From Haloarcula marina (lineage in GTDB: Archaea > Halobacteriota > Halobacteria > Halobacteriales > Haloarculaceae): DNA of 64,000 bases. The first letter of the stretch is position 1; every line of letters starts with the position of its first letter. The position numbers were made by a program, and so were the translations under genes. A model generated the notes under the pieces. The model was not told the DNA's origin and made no database searches. It worked only from the letters and a program-made list of their open reading frames with translations. Shown here piece by piece: positions 26,777 to 38,219 of the stretch. The stretch is taken from the NCBI RefSeq assembly GCF_024218775.1, contig NZ_CP100404.1, positions 3,286,001-3,350,000 of the forward strand, in the 5' to 3' direction.

Positions 26777-26811
26777 CGACGAGTAATCGTCGGTGAATCG
26801 AGTCACAGTGC

Positions 26812-29735
<2,924 letters not shown>

Positions 29736-29754
29736 CGTCGTTGTGACTCGTTAA

Positions 29755-29791
29755 ACTGAACGAGTCCAGTGGACGCCTGGATCGCACGTAC
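29755..29791 (-). other. 23S processing stem, 5' arm (bulge-helix-bulge)
   Basis: This arm lies 20 nt before the 23S 5' end. Its two 15-nt segments (29755–29769, 29777–29791) pair perfectly with the 3' arm at 26740–26776. The bulge TGG (29770–29772; CCA in RNA) and ACGC (29773–29776; GCGU in RNA) complete the 3-nt bulge / 4-bp helix / 3-nt bulge motif. Confidence 0.85.
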
Positions 29792-29884
29792 ACACGGTTT
29801 CATACTCGCCCCCAAGGTGGTAGATGGTAGGCGAATCGACCCTTCCTATCCGCGGTTTCACCCGGGATAGTGCACCGGTCTTCG

Positions 29885-29915
29885 TACCATATCCCATCGC
29901 CGTCCCACACTTAAG
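29885..29915 (-). promoter_or_regulatory. candidate internal promoter in the 16S–23S spacer
   Basis: The minus strand has CTTAAGTGTG at 29906–29915 and, about 25 nt downstream, TACGAAG (about 29880–29886). This resembles the TTAAGTATGG … TGCGAACG pair seen in the main promoter upstream of 16S. It lies between tRNA-Ala and 23S and could give extra 23S/5S transcripts. Confidence 0.4.
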
Positions 29916-29943
29916 GGGCACGGTTCGGGGCTGGCACGTGACA

Positions 29944-30015
29944 TGGACCCACTGGGATTTGAACCCAGGGCTTCCTCCTTGCAAAGGAGGTGCTCTGCCG
30001 CTGAGCTATGGGCCC
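29944..30015 (-). tRNA. tRNA-Ala (anticodon TGC) in the 16S–23S spacer
   Basis: A 72-nt cloverleaf with acceptor GGGCCCA/TGGGTCC containing the G3·U70 wobble pair that defines alanine identity, and discriminator A73. The anticodon loop TTTGCAA gives TGC. It sits between 16S and 23S, the standard place in haloarchaeal rRNA operons. Confidence 0.97.
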
Positions 30016-30028
30016 GGAACTCCGCAAC

Positions 30029-30057
30029 GTTAGCCTTGATAGTTCATAGGTGCTCGG
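30029..30057 (-). other. 16S processing stem, 3' arm (bulge-helix-bulge)
   Basis: Plus-strand 30029–30045 is the exact complement of 31686–31702 (17 bp). ATA (30046–30048) is a 3-nt bulge, GGTG (30049–30052) pairs with CACC of the leader, and CTCGG (30053–30057) begins the inner helix. The arm lies between 16S and tRNA-Ala. Confidence 0.88.
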
Positions 30058-30116
30058 ACGGTGAGTCTCGTCGAACGCCAAAGGTGGGCTGAGGCAGAGC
30101 CTCAGTCCCGATCAGT

Positions 30117-31587
<1,471 letters not shown>

Positions 31588-31673
31588 GGTCCCGGCACAA
31601 GGCCGGGGGGTTAGGCGGGTCACACCCAGATGGGTGTGGTCGCTATCGAAGGGCGTTCGAGGACACTCGCCGA

Positions 31674-31702
31674 CCGAGTGTCACCGAACTATCAAGGCTA
31701 AC
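31674..31702 (-). other. 16S processing stem, 5' arm (bulge-helix-bulge)
   Basis: Plus-strand 31686–31702 pairs with 30029–30045 over 17 bp without mismatch. CACC (31682–31685) forms the 4-bp helix, TGT (31679–31681) is the 3-nt bulge and CCGAG (31674–31678) starts the inner helix. With the 3' arm it forms a textbook bulge-helix-bulge. Confidence 0.88.
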
Positions 31703-31778
31703 ATCAGATCCCATCTTGACGGCGGACCGCAGGGGTGGAATCCTCATTTACTTCGGACGTGAACGTTGGCTCGAAGCC

Positions 31779-31788
31779 TTCTTAAAGG
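31779..31788 (-). promoter_or_regulatory. possible second rRNA promoter
   Basis: The minus strand has CCTTTAAGAAGG inside an inverted repeat (TCGAAGCC … GGCTTCGA). The TTTAAG core could be a second TATA element of the kind found in multi-promoter haloarchaeal rRNA leaders. The downstream start motif is weaker than for the promoter at 31937–31972. Confidence 0.3.
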
Positions 31789-31936
31789 CTTCGAGTTGGA
31801 GTCGAACGGCGCTCCGTCGCGTTCACTTCGGCCGGGTGTCGTCGGTCCCGAACAGGCCGTGCGTTCCACGGTACCCGCTTGCACTGATGTGGGCACCGCG
31901 GGAATTGGCTTGGCCGGGTGTCGTCGACCCGCGCCG

Positions 31937-31972
31937 CGTTCGCATCAAATCCGATGGGAGTGCCATACTTAA
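31937..31972 (-). promoter_or_regulatory. main rRNA operon promoter
   Basis: The minus strand reads GTTAAGTATGG at about 31962–31973 and TGCGAACG at 31937–31944. Spacing of about 25 nt and both sequences match the conserved haloarchaeal rRNA promoter and start site. Transcription would begin about 350 nt upstream of mature 16S. Confidence 0.65.
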
Positions 31973-32104
31973 CGTCGTCGGACCAGATGCGCTACGTCAG
32001 GTGGTTACACGCGTGAATGAGCCACATAGGACGCGGGTCGAAACGACGGGACACGCAACATCGTCCACTCGTCATATCAAGTGCTCACGCTGGAGAGACG
32101 TAGC

Positions 32105-32116
32105 CGCTGAAAAATC
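32105..32116 (-). terminator. T-tract terminator after the MC1 gene
   Basis: The minus strand reads GAGATTTTTCAGC about 20 nt past the MC1 stop. It would separate MC1 transcription from the rRNA promoters that follow on the same strand. Confidence 0.5.
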
Positions 32117-32132
32117 TCGGGTGCTCGACGAC

Positions 32133-32441
32133 TCAAATGTCGTCTAAGTGTTCGACGCCCTGCTTCGAGACGTTCCCTTTGGTGATATCGCCGGGCATCC
32201 AGTCGGGCTTATCGTCGGGCGCCTCTTCGATCCACGCCCACGCTTCGTAGATGTGGACCTTGTGCGTGCCTTTCTCCCTGAGTCGTATCTCCACTGGGGT
32301 AGCATCGTCCTCGCTGTCGGCCGGATCAAGCCGCCGTGCTGCCTTCAGTGCAGCCTGTCGGGGAGTCCCGCCTGAGAAGACGCTCGATTCGTCACCATCC
32401 TCACGGAGCGCAAAGTTGCGCTTGTCACTGTCGCGTGCCAT
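32133..32441 (-). CDS. MC1-family non-histone chromosomal protein
   Basis: A 102-residue protein with MC1 motifs in order: RNFALREDGDESSVFSG, PRQAALKAARRL, IRLREKGTHKVHIYEAW and PDWMPGDITKGNVSK. MC1 binds and sharply bends DNA and is one of the chromatin proteins of haloarchaea and Methanosarcina. ATG at 32441 is used rather than GTG at 32450. A strong AT-rich box (TATATTTATATT) about 40 nt upstream suggests high expression. It lies directly upstream of the rRNA operon on the same strand and is divergent from the AbrB-like gene. Confidence 0.93.
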   Translation of the reverse strand: MARDSDKRNFALREDGDESSVFSGGTPRQAALKAARRLDPADSEDDATPVEIRLREKGTHKVHIYEAWAWIEEAPDDKPDWMPGDITKGNVSKQGVEHLDDI

Positions 32442-32478
32442 GGTTTTCACCGCTCCATGTCAACCCAGCACATGACCC

Positions 32479-32535
32479 AATATAAATATACCCCCCAATT
32501 CGGCTCCCGTCTCCGGATACGTTTATATACCAAGA
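32479..32535. promoter_or_regulatory. divergent AT-rich promoter region of MC1 and the AbrB-like gene
   Basis: AATATAAATATACC (about 32480–32493) faces MC1. GTTTATATACC (about 32521–32531) lies on the other side and may face the plus strand. A further ACTTAAGTG element (about 32649) is closer to the AbrB-like start at 32691. Confidence 0.4.
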
Positions 32536-32690
32536 GCGGAACGACTGTGTATCAGCCGATAATCAGTACGTTTGCGGGGTGATTCGGCCCCTGTTCGCCC
32601 TCGCGCGCGCCCCTCGCGGTATCCGCTGGGGGCCCGCCGCACGGTAGACTTAAGTGTATCCTGCGGCGATGCACGGAATAGGATAGCGCG

Positions 32691-32888
32691 ATGGTGCGAA
32701 AAAAGAAGCTCAGCCCGAGTGGCGCCAAAGATGAGGACGGCGAGTACCACAACGTACATATCAACATCCACGAAGACGAACTCGCGGTTGCCGGTATGGA
32801 AATCGGCGACGAGGTGTTCGTCCGGGTGCGCGACAACAAGATTATCATTCAGAAAGCCGACCCAGAAGAGGTTGAGCACGACTTCTGA
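32691..32888 (+). CDS. small SpoVT/AbrB-like domain protein
   Basis: A 65-residue protein, MVRKKKLSPSGAKDEDGE at the start. It has a swapped-hairpin-like core (VHINIHEDELAVAGMEIGDEVFVRVRDNKIIIQKA) typical of AbrB/MazE-type DNA-binding domains. Such stand-alone domains dimerise and can act as regulators or antitoxins, but no toxin gene is adjacent. The next gene, pyrD, begins 51 nt downstream on the same strand and may share the transcript. A TTAAGTG element about 40 nt upstream may be its promoter. Confidence 0.85.
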   Translation: MVRKKKLSPSGAKDEDGEYHNVHINIHEDELAVAGMEIGDEVFVRVRDNKIIIQKADPEEVEHDF

Positions 32889-32939
32889 CGTGTTGTTACC
32901 GGTGTTCCAAATTCACCGAGACGATGTGAGAGAACGGCC

Positions 32940-33992
32940 ATGAGACTCTACGATATCGCGAGACCGCTGTTGTTCTCGCTTCCGGCGGAGACGGCCAACA
33001 ACGGGGTCCACACCCTCTTGGAGGGCGCCGCCGGGACCCCTATCGAGAGCGCCGTCGCGCGCCAGTACACGGTCGACGACGACCGCTTGGCTGTCGACGC
33101 GTTCGGCCACTCGTTCGACAACCCCGTCGGCGTCGCCGCCGGGTTCGACAAGAACGCGACCATTCCCTCGATGCTCGGGTCACTGGGCTTTGGCTTCGCG
33201 GAAGTGGGCGGCGTCACGGCGGAACCCCAGACCGGGAACGCGCGTCCGCGGATGTTCCGCCTGCGCGAGGACGAGGGCATCATCAACCGGATGGGTCTGA
33301 ACAACGACGGCGCGGACGTGGTCGGCGAGCGACTCTCCGCGGCCGACGTGGACTTTCCGCTGGGCGTCAACATCGCCAAGAGCGAGCACGTCGGCACCGA
33401 CGCGGCCCCGGCGGACTACCGCTACACGTACGAACGGGTGGCCGACGGCGGCGACTTCTTCGTCGTGAACGTCTCCTGTCCGAACTCGCAGGGGTTCGAA
33501 GAACTCCAGAACCGCGACGCGATGGAAGCCATCTTCACCGAGTTACAGGACGCCGGTGCGGCGCCGCTCCTCGTGAAACTCTCCCCGGACCTCCCGGAAC
33601 CCGCCGTCGAGGACACGCTGGACCTCGTGACGGAACTCGGCCTCGACGGCGTCGTCGCCACGAACACCTCGACGGAACGCCCGGCAAGTCTGCGCTCGCC
33701 GAACGCGAGCGAACAGGGCGGCCTCTCGGGCAAGCCTATCGAAGGACAGTCCACGCGGATGGTCAAATTCGTCGCCGAACGAGTCGACGTGCCGGTCGTC
33801 GGCGTCGGCGGCGTCTCCACCGCCGAGGGAGCCTATCGGAAGATTCGCGCCGGGGCCTCGCTCGTCCAGTTGTACACCGGCCTCGTCTATCGCGGCCCGT
33901 CGACCGCCCGCGACATCAACGAGGGACTCCTCGACCTGCTCGAACGCGACGGCTTCGACAGCGTCGAGGACGCTATCGGCGCGGACCTGTAA
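32940..33992 (+). CDS. pyrD: dihydroorotate dehydrogenase, class 2 architecture
   Basis: A 350-residue FMN enzyme of de novo pyrimidine synthesis. It has the N-terminal helical extension of membrane-associated, quinone-reducing class 2 enzymes (MRLYDIARPLLFSL) and the barrel motifs GVAAGFDKNA, NRMGLNNDGAD, LLVKLSPDL, VATNTS, GGLSGKPI and GVGGV. The catalytic-base segment reads NVSCPNS with Cys180. Class 2 enzymes normally have Ser at this site and class 1 enzymes Cys, so the active site is a hybrid. It follows the AbrB-like gene by 51 nt. The assignment is sure; the electron acceptor is inferred. Confidence 0.94.
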   Translation: MRLYDIARPLLFSLPAETANNGVHTLLEGAAGTPIESAVARQYTVDDDRLAVDAFGHSFDNPVGVAAGFDKNATIPSMLGSLGFGFAEVGGVTAEPQTGNARPRMFRLREDEGIINRMGLNNDGADVVGERLSAADVDFPLGVNIAKSEHVGTDAAPADYRYTYERVADGGDFFVVNVSCPNSQGFEELQNRDAMEAIFTELQDAGAAPLLVKLSPDLPEPAVEDTLDLVTELGLDGVVATNTSTERPASLRSPNASEQGGLSGKPIEGQSTRMVKFVAERVDVPVVGVGGVSTAEGAYRKIRAGASLVQLYTGLVYRGPSTARDINEGLLDLLERDGFDSVEDAIGADL

Positions 33993-34031
33993 CGGACCAA
34001 CGTTGAATAGACAGGGTAGAGAAGCCGGGGT

Positions 34032-34517
34032 ATGTCCGATAGCGCCGACTCTCGACGGGTACTCATCGCCTCGTGGGACGACCGGTTTCTCGCGTGGCTG
34101 GTCGACGTGCTACTGGTCGGGGCCGTCCTCGCTGGCCTCGGCGAAGTAGCGGGGTTATTCGCAGTTCTCACGGGAAGCCTCTCGCTCTCGACGCCCTTCG
34201 CGGGCCTGAACGGCCTCGCGCTGTTCGTCTACTGGACGGTACTGGAGGGGTATCAGGGCCAATCGGCCGGAAAGATGGTCATGAACATCGCCGTCACCGA
34301 CGAACGGGGCGACCCAATCGGGTACGGCACGGCGGCCATCGAGAGCTTCGGGAAGGCGTTCTTACTCCCGCTGGACCTCATCATCGGGTGGCTCGCCTAC
34401 GAAGAGGAGGGACTCCGCCTGTTCAACAAACTCTCGTCGACCATCGTCGTCGAGACGGGCGAGGACGCCGACAGCAGACCTGAAGGCGTCGAGTACGTCT
34501 ATCCGAGCGAACGGTAA
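34032..34517 (+). CDS. RDD family membrane protein
   Basis: A 161-residue protein with three hydrophobic segments (about 16–45, 55–73 and 105–127). The RDD pattern starts DRFLAWLVDVLLVG, with the characteristic Arg and Asp in the first helix and GKMVMNIAVTDERGDPIGYG after the second. RDD proteins are small membrane proteins; a few act as Na+/H+ antiporters, but most have no known role. It is downstream of pyrD by 39 nt and may be co-transcribed. Confidence 0.85.
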   Translation: MSDSADSRRVLIASWDDRFLAWLVDVLLVGAVLAGLGEVAGLFAVLTGSLSLSTPFAGLNGLALFVYWTVLEGYQGQSAGKMVMNIAVTDERGDPIGYGTAAIESFGKAFLLPLDLIIGWLAYEEEGLRLFNKLSSTIVVETGEDADSRPEGVEYVYPSER

Positions 34518-34547
34518 GCGAAGGGCGGTACAGTCGCTCTCGCCGTT

Positions 34548-34612
34548 CGCGTCCTACTCCAGCGCGTCCAGACGGAACTCGAACGCCGCGACCGGCAACT
34601 CCAGGTCGTGTT
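34548..34612. repeat. duplicated 3' end of pheT (65 nt, about 94% identical)
   Basis: Positions 34548–34612 match 34701–34765 with only about four differences, starting at the pheT stop codon and extending into the gene. On the minus strand the copy still encodes HDLELPVAAFEFRLDALE and a stop, exactly the PheT C-terminus, but no upstream pheT sequence accompanies it. It sits between the RDD gene and pheT and looks like a partial tandem duplication or a recombination scar. Confidence 0.8.
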
Positions 34613-34654
34613 GCAACCACCTTTTTCGGCGTCGGGTCGTCGCAGACGACCGCT

Positions 34655-34680
34655 CCTGGAAAAACGTGGGCGAAAAAGGC
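34655..34680 (-). terminator. T-rich terminator after pheT
   Basis: The minus strand has CCTTTTTCGCCCACGTTTTTCC, two five-T tracts, 30–50 nt beyond the pheT stop. It lies between the stop and the duplicated 3' end. Confidence 0.5.
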
Positions 34681-34706
34681 GCTCGCTCCCGTTGGTCGCT
34701 CGCGTC

Positions 34707-36440
34707 CTACTCCAGCGCGTCCAGTCGGAACTCGAACGCCGCCACCGGCAACTCTAAGTCGTGTTCCACGAGCACTTTCGGGTGAATCTCACCGAGGACA
34801 CCCACCACTTCGTCGTCCATCACTACCTCGGCCACCCGGCCGTCGATGAACGACGGATGGGTCGTCGCCGGAGTCACGAGGTCCACGTCGAACGCCTCGG
34901 CGATAGCCTGCAGGCGGGCCTTCGCGTCCTCGTAGGAGGCGTCGGTGCGCGCGAGTGCGCCCGCGACGGTGCGGCGTTCGGCGACGCCCGTGTTCAGGGA
35001 GTCGTCCAGTCCCGCCGCGAGGCCGATTTCCGCGAGGTCCTGCGGGTAGCGGCGATGGGTGTTGTTCTCCAAGACCATCATCAACGAGGGGAGCGCCCAC
35101 GTCCGGAGGATGGTGTAGTCCTCGCTGTAGGGCTCCTGAATCGTGACCGGGTCGGCCGCACCCACGCAATCGTCGTCGGGAGCGACGTTCATCCGCTCGA
35201 AGTTCTCTGCCTCGTTGGTCATGTGGAAGTTCAGCAGGTCCTCGAAGCCCAGTCCCACGAGCGTATCGCGGGCGGCGTCCTCCAGTCGGGACCGCTCGTG
35301 GCGGCCGCCGACCGTCGACACGTCCGGATAGGTCGGTTGGAGGGTGTTGAACCCCAGCGCGCGGCCGATGTCGTCGACGATATCCTGCGGGTGGAGCACG
35401 TCGACGCGGTAGGGCGGAATCTCCACCTCGAAGGAGACGCCCCCTTCGCCGTCGCTGGGCGTCGCGCTCAGGCCCGCGCGCTCGGCGTAGTCGACGACGT
35501 CCTCGGCGGTCAGGTCCACCCCGAGGAGGCTCTCGATGCGGTCCAGCGTGACCGTCTTGGTCCGCGTCTCGAAGTCCGGTCGGTCGAGGGTGTGACCCGC
35601 GTACTCGCCGGGGGCGTCGTCGGCGTACTCGACGGTGACCCGTTCGACCTTGCCGCCGCGGGCCTCCAAGGCGTAGCAGACGATGTTGCACATGTGGTCG
35701 ACGGTCCACTGGTCGGACCCGGTCATCTCGATGAACAGGTCCCGGGAGTCCTCGGTCACCTCGGTCCGGCGGCCGTTGATGACGGGCGGGAACGAGAACA
35801 GGCCGATGGAGTCGTAGATGGCGGGCACGCGGTCGAAGTCCGCGACGAGGTCGCCGTAGGCCTGTCCGGTCTGATGCTCGGCGATGACCTCGCGGGGGGT
35901 CATCTCGGCGTCTGATTCGAGGGGGACGAACGTCGCCTCGTCGGGGTCGACGCTCGTGTAGGTGATGGACTTGGCCGTCCCTTCCGTGGCGGCCTCACCC
36001 TTCAGCATCGTCAGGTCGTGGACGCCGATAGCGCCCTTCGCGCGCTTGCGGCCCATCGTCGCGTGGAGTTTCTCCTGCAGTTGAATCAGGGACTCCAGCG
36101 CGCCGCCGCTCATGTCCAGTCCGCGGACGACGGCACCGGTGACGTAGGGGCGTTCGGGCGGTTGGTCCTCGACTTCGATGGTCCACTCGGGCGTGTTCGT
36201 GTTCGGGACGTAGACGCCCCGGTCGTCGCCGTAGTGGTAGCGCAGCGAGCGAGCGACTCCCTCGACGGAGAGGCGGTCGAGTCGGTCCGGCGCGAACTCC
36301 AGTTGGAACTCGTCGTCCTCGGTCCAGCCCTCGAACTCCAGTCCGAGGTCGAACAGGTCCGAGCGGAGTTCGTCGTCGTCTTTCTCCTCGTGACCCGTCA
36401 GATAGCGCAGTTCGTCGGGGTCGACGTCGACGACGGGCAT
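34707..36440 (-). CDS. pheT: phenylalanine–tRNA ligase beta subunit
   Basis: A 577-residue subunit of the archaeal/eukaryotic short type, without the bacterial tRNA-binding EMAP and ferredoxin-like anticodon domains. B3/4 editing-domain sequence (about 90–250, with RKRAKGAIGVHDL) and B5 (about 300–380) are recognisable, and the C-terminal class II-like domain ends AAFEFRLDALE. It forms an alpha2-beta2 synthetase with PheS. The start codon shares one base with the pheS stop (TAATG), so it is translationally coupled. Confidence 0.96.
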   Translation of the reverse strand: MPVVDVDPDELRYLTGHEEKDDDELRSDLFDLGLEFEGWTEDDEFQLEFAPDRLDRLSVEGVARSLRYHYGDDRGVYVPNTNTPEWTIEVEDQPPERPYVTGAVVRGLDMSGGALESLIQLQEKLHATMGRKRAKGAIGVHDLTMLKGEAATEGTAKSITYTSVDPDEATFVPLESDAEMTPREVIAEHQTGQAYGDLVADFDRVPAIYDSIGLFSFPPVINGRRTEVTEDSRDLFIEMTGSDQWTVDHMCNIVCYALEARGGKVERVTVEYADDAPGEYAGHTLDRPDFETRTKTVTLDRIESLLGVDLTAEDVVDYAERAGLSATPSDGEGGVSFEVEIPPYRVDVLHPQDIVDDIGRALGFNTLQPTYPDVSTVGGRHERSRLEDAARDTLVGLGFEDLLNFHMTNEAENFERMNVAPDDDCVGAADPVTIQEPYSEDYTILRTWALPSLMMVLENNTHRRYPQDLAEIGLAAGLDDSLNTGVAERRTVAGALARTDASYEDAKARLQAIAEAFDVDLVTPATTHPSFIDGRVAEVVMDDEVVGVLGEIHPKVLVEHDLELPVAAFEFRLDALE

Positions 36441-37951
36441 TACCGCATCACCTCCGTCTCCCGCAGCAGTTCGAGGTCACAGAGCGTCCCGTGTACGTCG
36501 CGGATATCTTCGAAGCCGTACATGAGCATGAGTAGTCGTTCGAGCGAGAGGCCCCACGCCATCACGTCGCAGTCGACGCCCAGCGGCGAGAGCACTTCCT
36601 CGCGGAAGATGCCCGAGTTCCCGACTTCGACGATTTCGCCGGTCTCGGGATGGGTCCCGAACAGTTCGAAACTCGGTTCGGTGTAGGGGTTGTAGTGCGG
36701 TTTGAACTCCAGGTCGGTGATGCCGAACTGCTCGTAGAACTCCGTGAACGTCCCCATCAGGTCGCGCACGGAGAGGTCCTCGGCCATCACCCAGCCCTCG
36801 ATTTGGAAGAACTCCAGGAGGTGCGTCGGGTCGAGCGTGTCGTTGCGGTACACCTTCTCGACGCTGAAGAAGCGCTGGGGTGGTTCTAACTCGCCGATTT
36901 CGTGCCCCGAGAGGTAGCGCATCGACAGCGAGGTGGTGTGGCCGCGGAGGTCCAAGCCCCGCGCCACGTCCTCCTCCCACGGCGAGTGATACCCTTCGCC
37001 GTCGGGACCGACGCCGTTCTTGTGGGCCGAGTGAACCCGTTCGACCAAGTCCTCCGGAAGGTCCTTGATTTCGTCCGGCCGTTCCAGCGCGAACTGGTCC
37101 CAGTGGGTCCGGGCCGGGTGGTCCTGCGGCATGAACAGGCAGTCGTTGATCCAGAACTGCGCGTCGACGTGCGGCCCTTCCATCTCCTGAAAGCCCATGC
37201 CGACGAGCGTGTCCTTCACGCGGTTGGCGGTCTGTCGGAGGATATGCTCCTTGCCGTGGGGAACGTCCTCGGCGTCCGCCTCCACGTTGTACTCGGTGAA
37301 CTCCACGTCTTCCCACTCGCCGCTGGTGAGCAGTTCCGGCGTGAGTCGGTCGACCGTCTCGGCGGCCTCGACGCCCTCCATCAGGGCGGTGACGCCGTCG
37401 TCGGTCAGGCGCACGGAGCGGACCGTCTCCTCGTCGGTTACGAGGAGGCCGCGGCGTTCGAGTTGGTCCAGCGCATCGGCGTCGGCGTCCTCGATTCGGC
37501 CGTCGGCCACCGCTTCCAGCGCGTGCATCTCTCGGTCGCCGCCAACGTCGGCGTCGGGGTCGGCCGTAATCTCGCCGCTGGCTATCTCGCCGTAGCCCTT
37601 GCGGGCGTAGTTCGAGAGTGCGATGTCGACGGCCCCGCCGTCGAGACCGGACGCGCCGATGACCTGCCCCATCCCCACGGGGGACTCGTCGGCCCCGGCG
37701 TCGAGGGCGGCCTCGTAGAGGTCCTGTTCGGGGAGGCTCTCGCGGACGTACCGTTCGCCCTCCTCGGTCAGTTCGTAGTGTTCGACGGTCTCTTCGCTGA
37801 CGGTCAGCAGGCCGTCGTCTTCAAGTTCGAAGGCGGCGCGGGTGGCGGCCTCTGGTTTGAGGCCCGCCTCCCCGGCCACCTCGTCGATTCGTCTGTCCTC
37901 CTGTGCGTCGGCGGCCTGCAGGACGGCCACCTGTGCCTGTGGTCGTTTCAT
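36440..37951 (-). CDS. pheS: phenylalanine–tRNA ligase alpha subunit
   Basis: A 503-residue catalytic subunit. The N-terminal third contains winged-helix domains (about 1–200), as in archaeal/eukaryotic PheRS. The class II core follows with motif 2 (PQRFFSVEKVYRNDTLD) and motif 3 (MAWGLSLERLLML). The segment MPQDHPARTHWDQFAL and the Phe-binding segment EFYEQFGITDLEFKP are clear. It charges tRNA-Phe with phenylalanine in the cytoplasm and is first in the pheS-pheT operon. Confidence 0.97.
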   Translation of the reverse strand: MKRPQAQVAVLQAADAQEDRRIDEVAGEAGLKPEAATRAAFELEDDGLLTVSEETVEHYELTEEGERYVRESLPEQDLYEAALDAGADESPVGMGQVIGASGLDGGAVDIALSNYARKGYGEIASGEITADPDADVGGDREMHALEAVADGRIEDADADALDQLERRGLLVTDEETVRSVRLTDDGVTALMEGVEAAETVDRLTPELLTSGEWEDVEFTEYNVEADAEDVPHGKEHILRQTANRVKDTLVGMGFQEMEGPHVDAQFWINDCLFMPQDHPARTHWDQFALERPDEIKDLPEDLVERVHSAHKNGVGPDGEGYHSPWEEDVARGLDLRGHTTSLSMRYLSGHEIGELEPPQRFFSVEKVYRNDTLDPTHLLEFFQIEGWVMAEDLSVRDLMGTFTEFYEQFGITDLEFKPHYNPYTEPSFELFGTHPETGEIVEVGNSGIFREEVLSPLGVDCDVMAWGLSLERLLMLMYGFEDIRDVHGTLCDLELLRETEVMR

Positions 37952-38219
37952 ACGGGTGTCTCGGTCGTTGTCGGGAAATACCGCGGGTCGCTCAGTTAAC
38001 GGTTCTCACTTGGTGGTCGGGTGCGTCGGTGGGACGCGCCCGCCGGGTGGTTTCGTCCGGCCGCGTCTCCCGACGCGGCGCGGAGTCCACTACCGGCCGA
38101 CGGGGCCGAAAAAGCCGAATCCCGGACGGCGAACTGACTCGTGTGCGGCGCTGGCATGGTGGGATTCGGATGCCATGCGAGAACGAATGACGAGGACCGA
38201 AAAAAGGGTTGCGGACCGT
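37952..38219. other. intergenic region with no gene seen
   Basis: The region contains the pheS upstream sequence and, at about 38196–38208, the terminator of the FG-GAP gene (minus-strand CCCTTTTTTCGG, with the T-tract at 38200–38205). Reading frames here lack haloarchaeal composition. Confidence 0.5.

Noticed and set aside
34548-34612. A separate small gene encoding the PheT C-terminal peptide
   Set aside because: The copy has no start region or upstream domain; it is a partial duplication.
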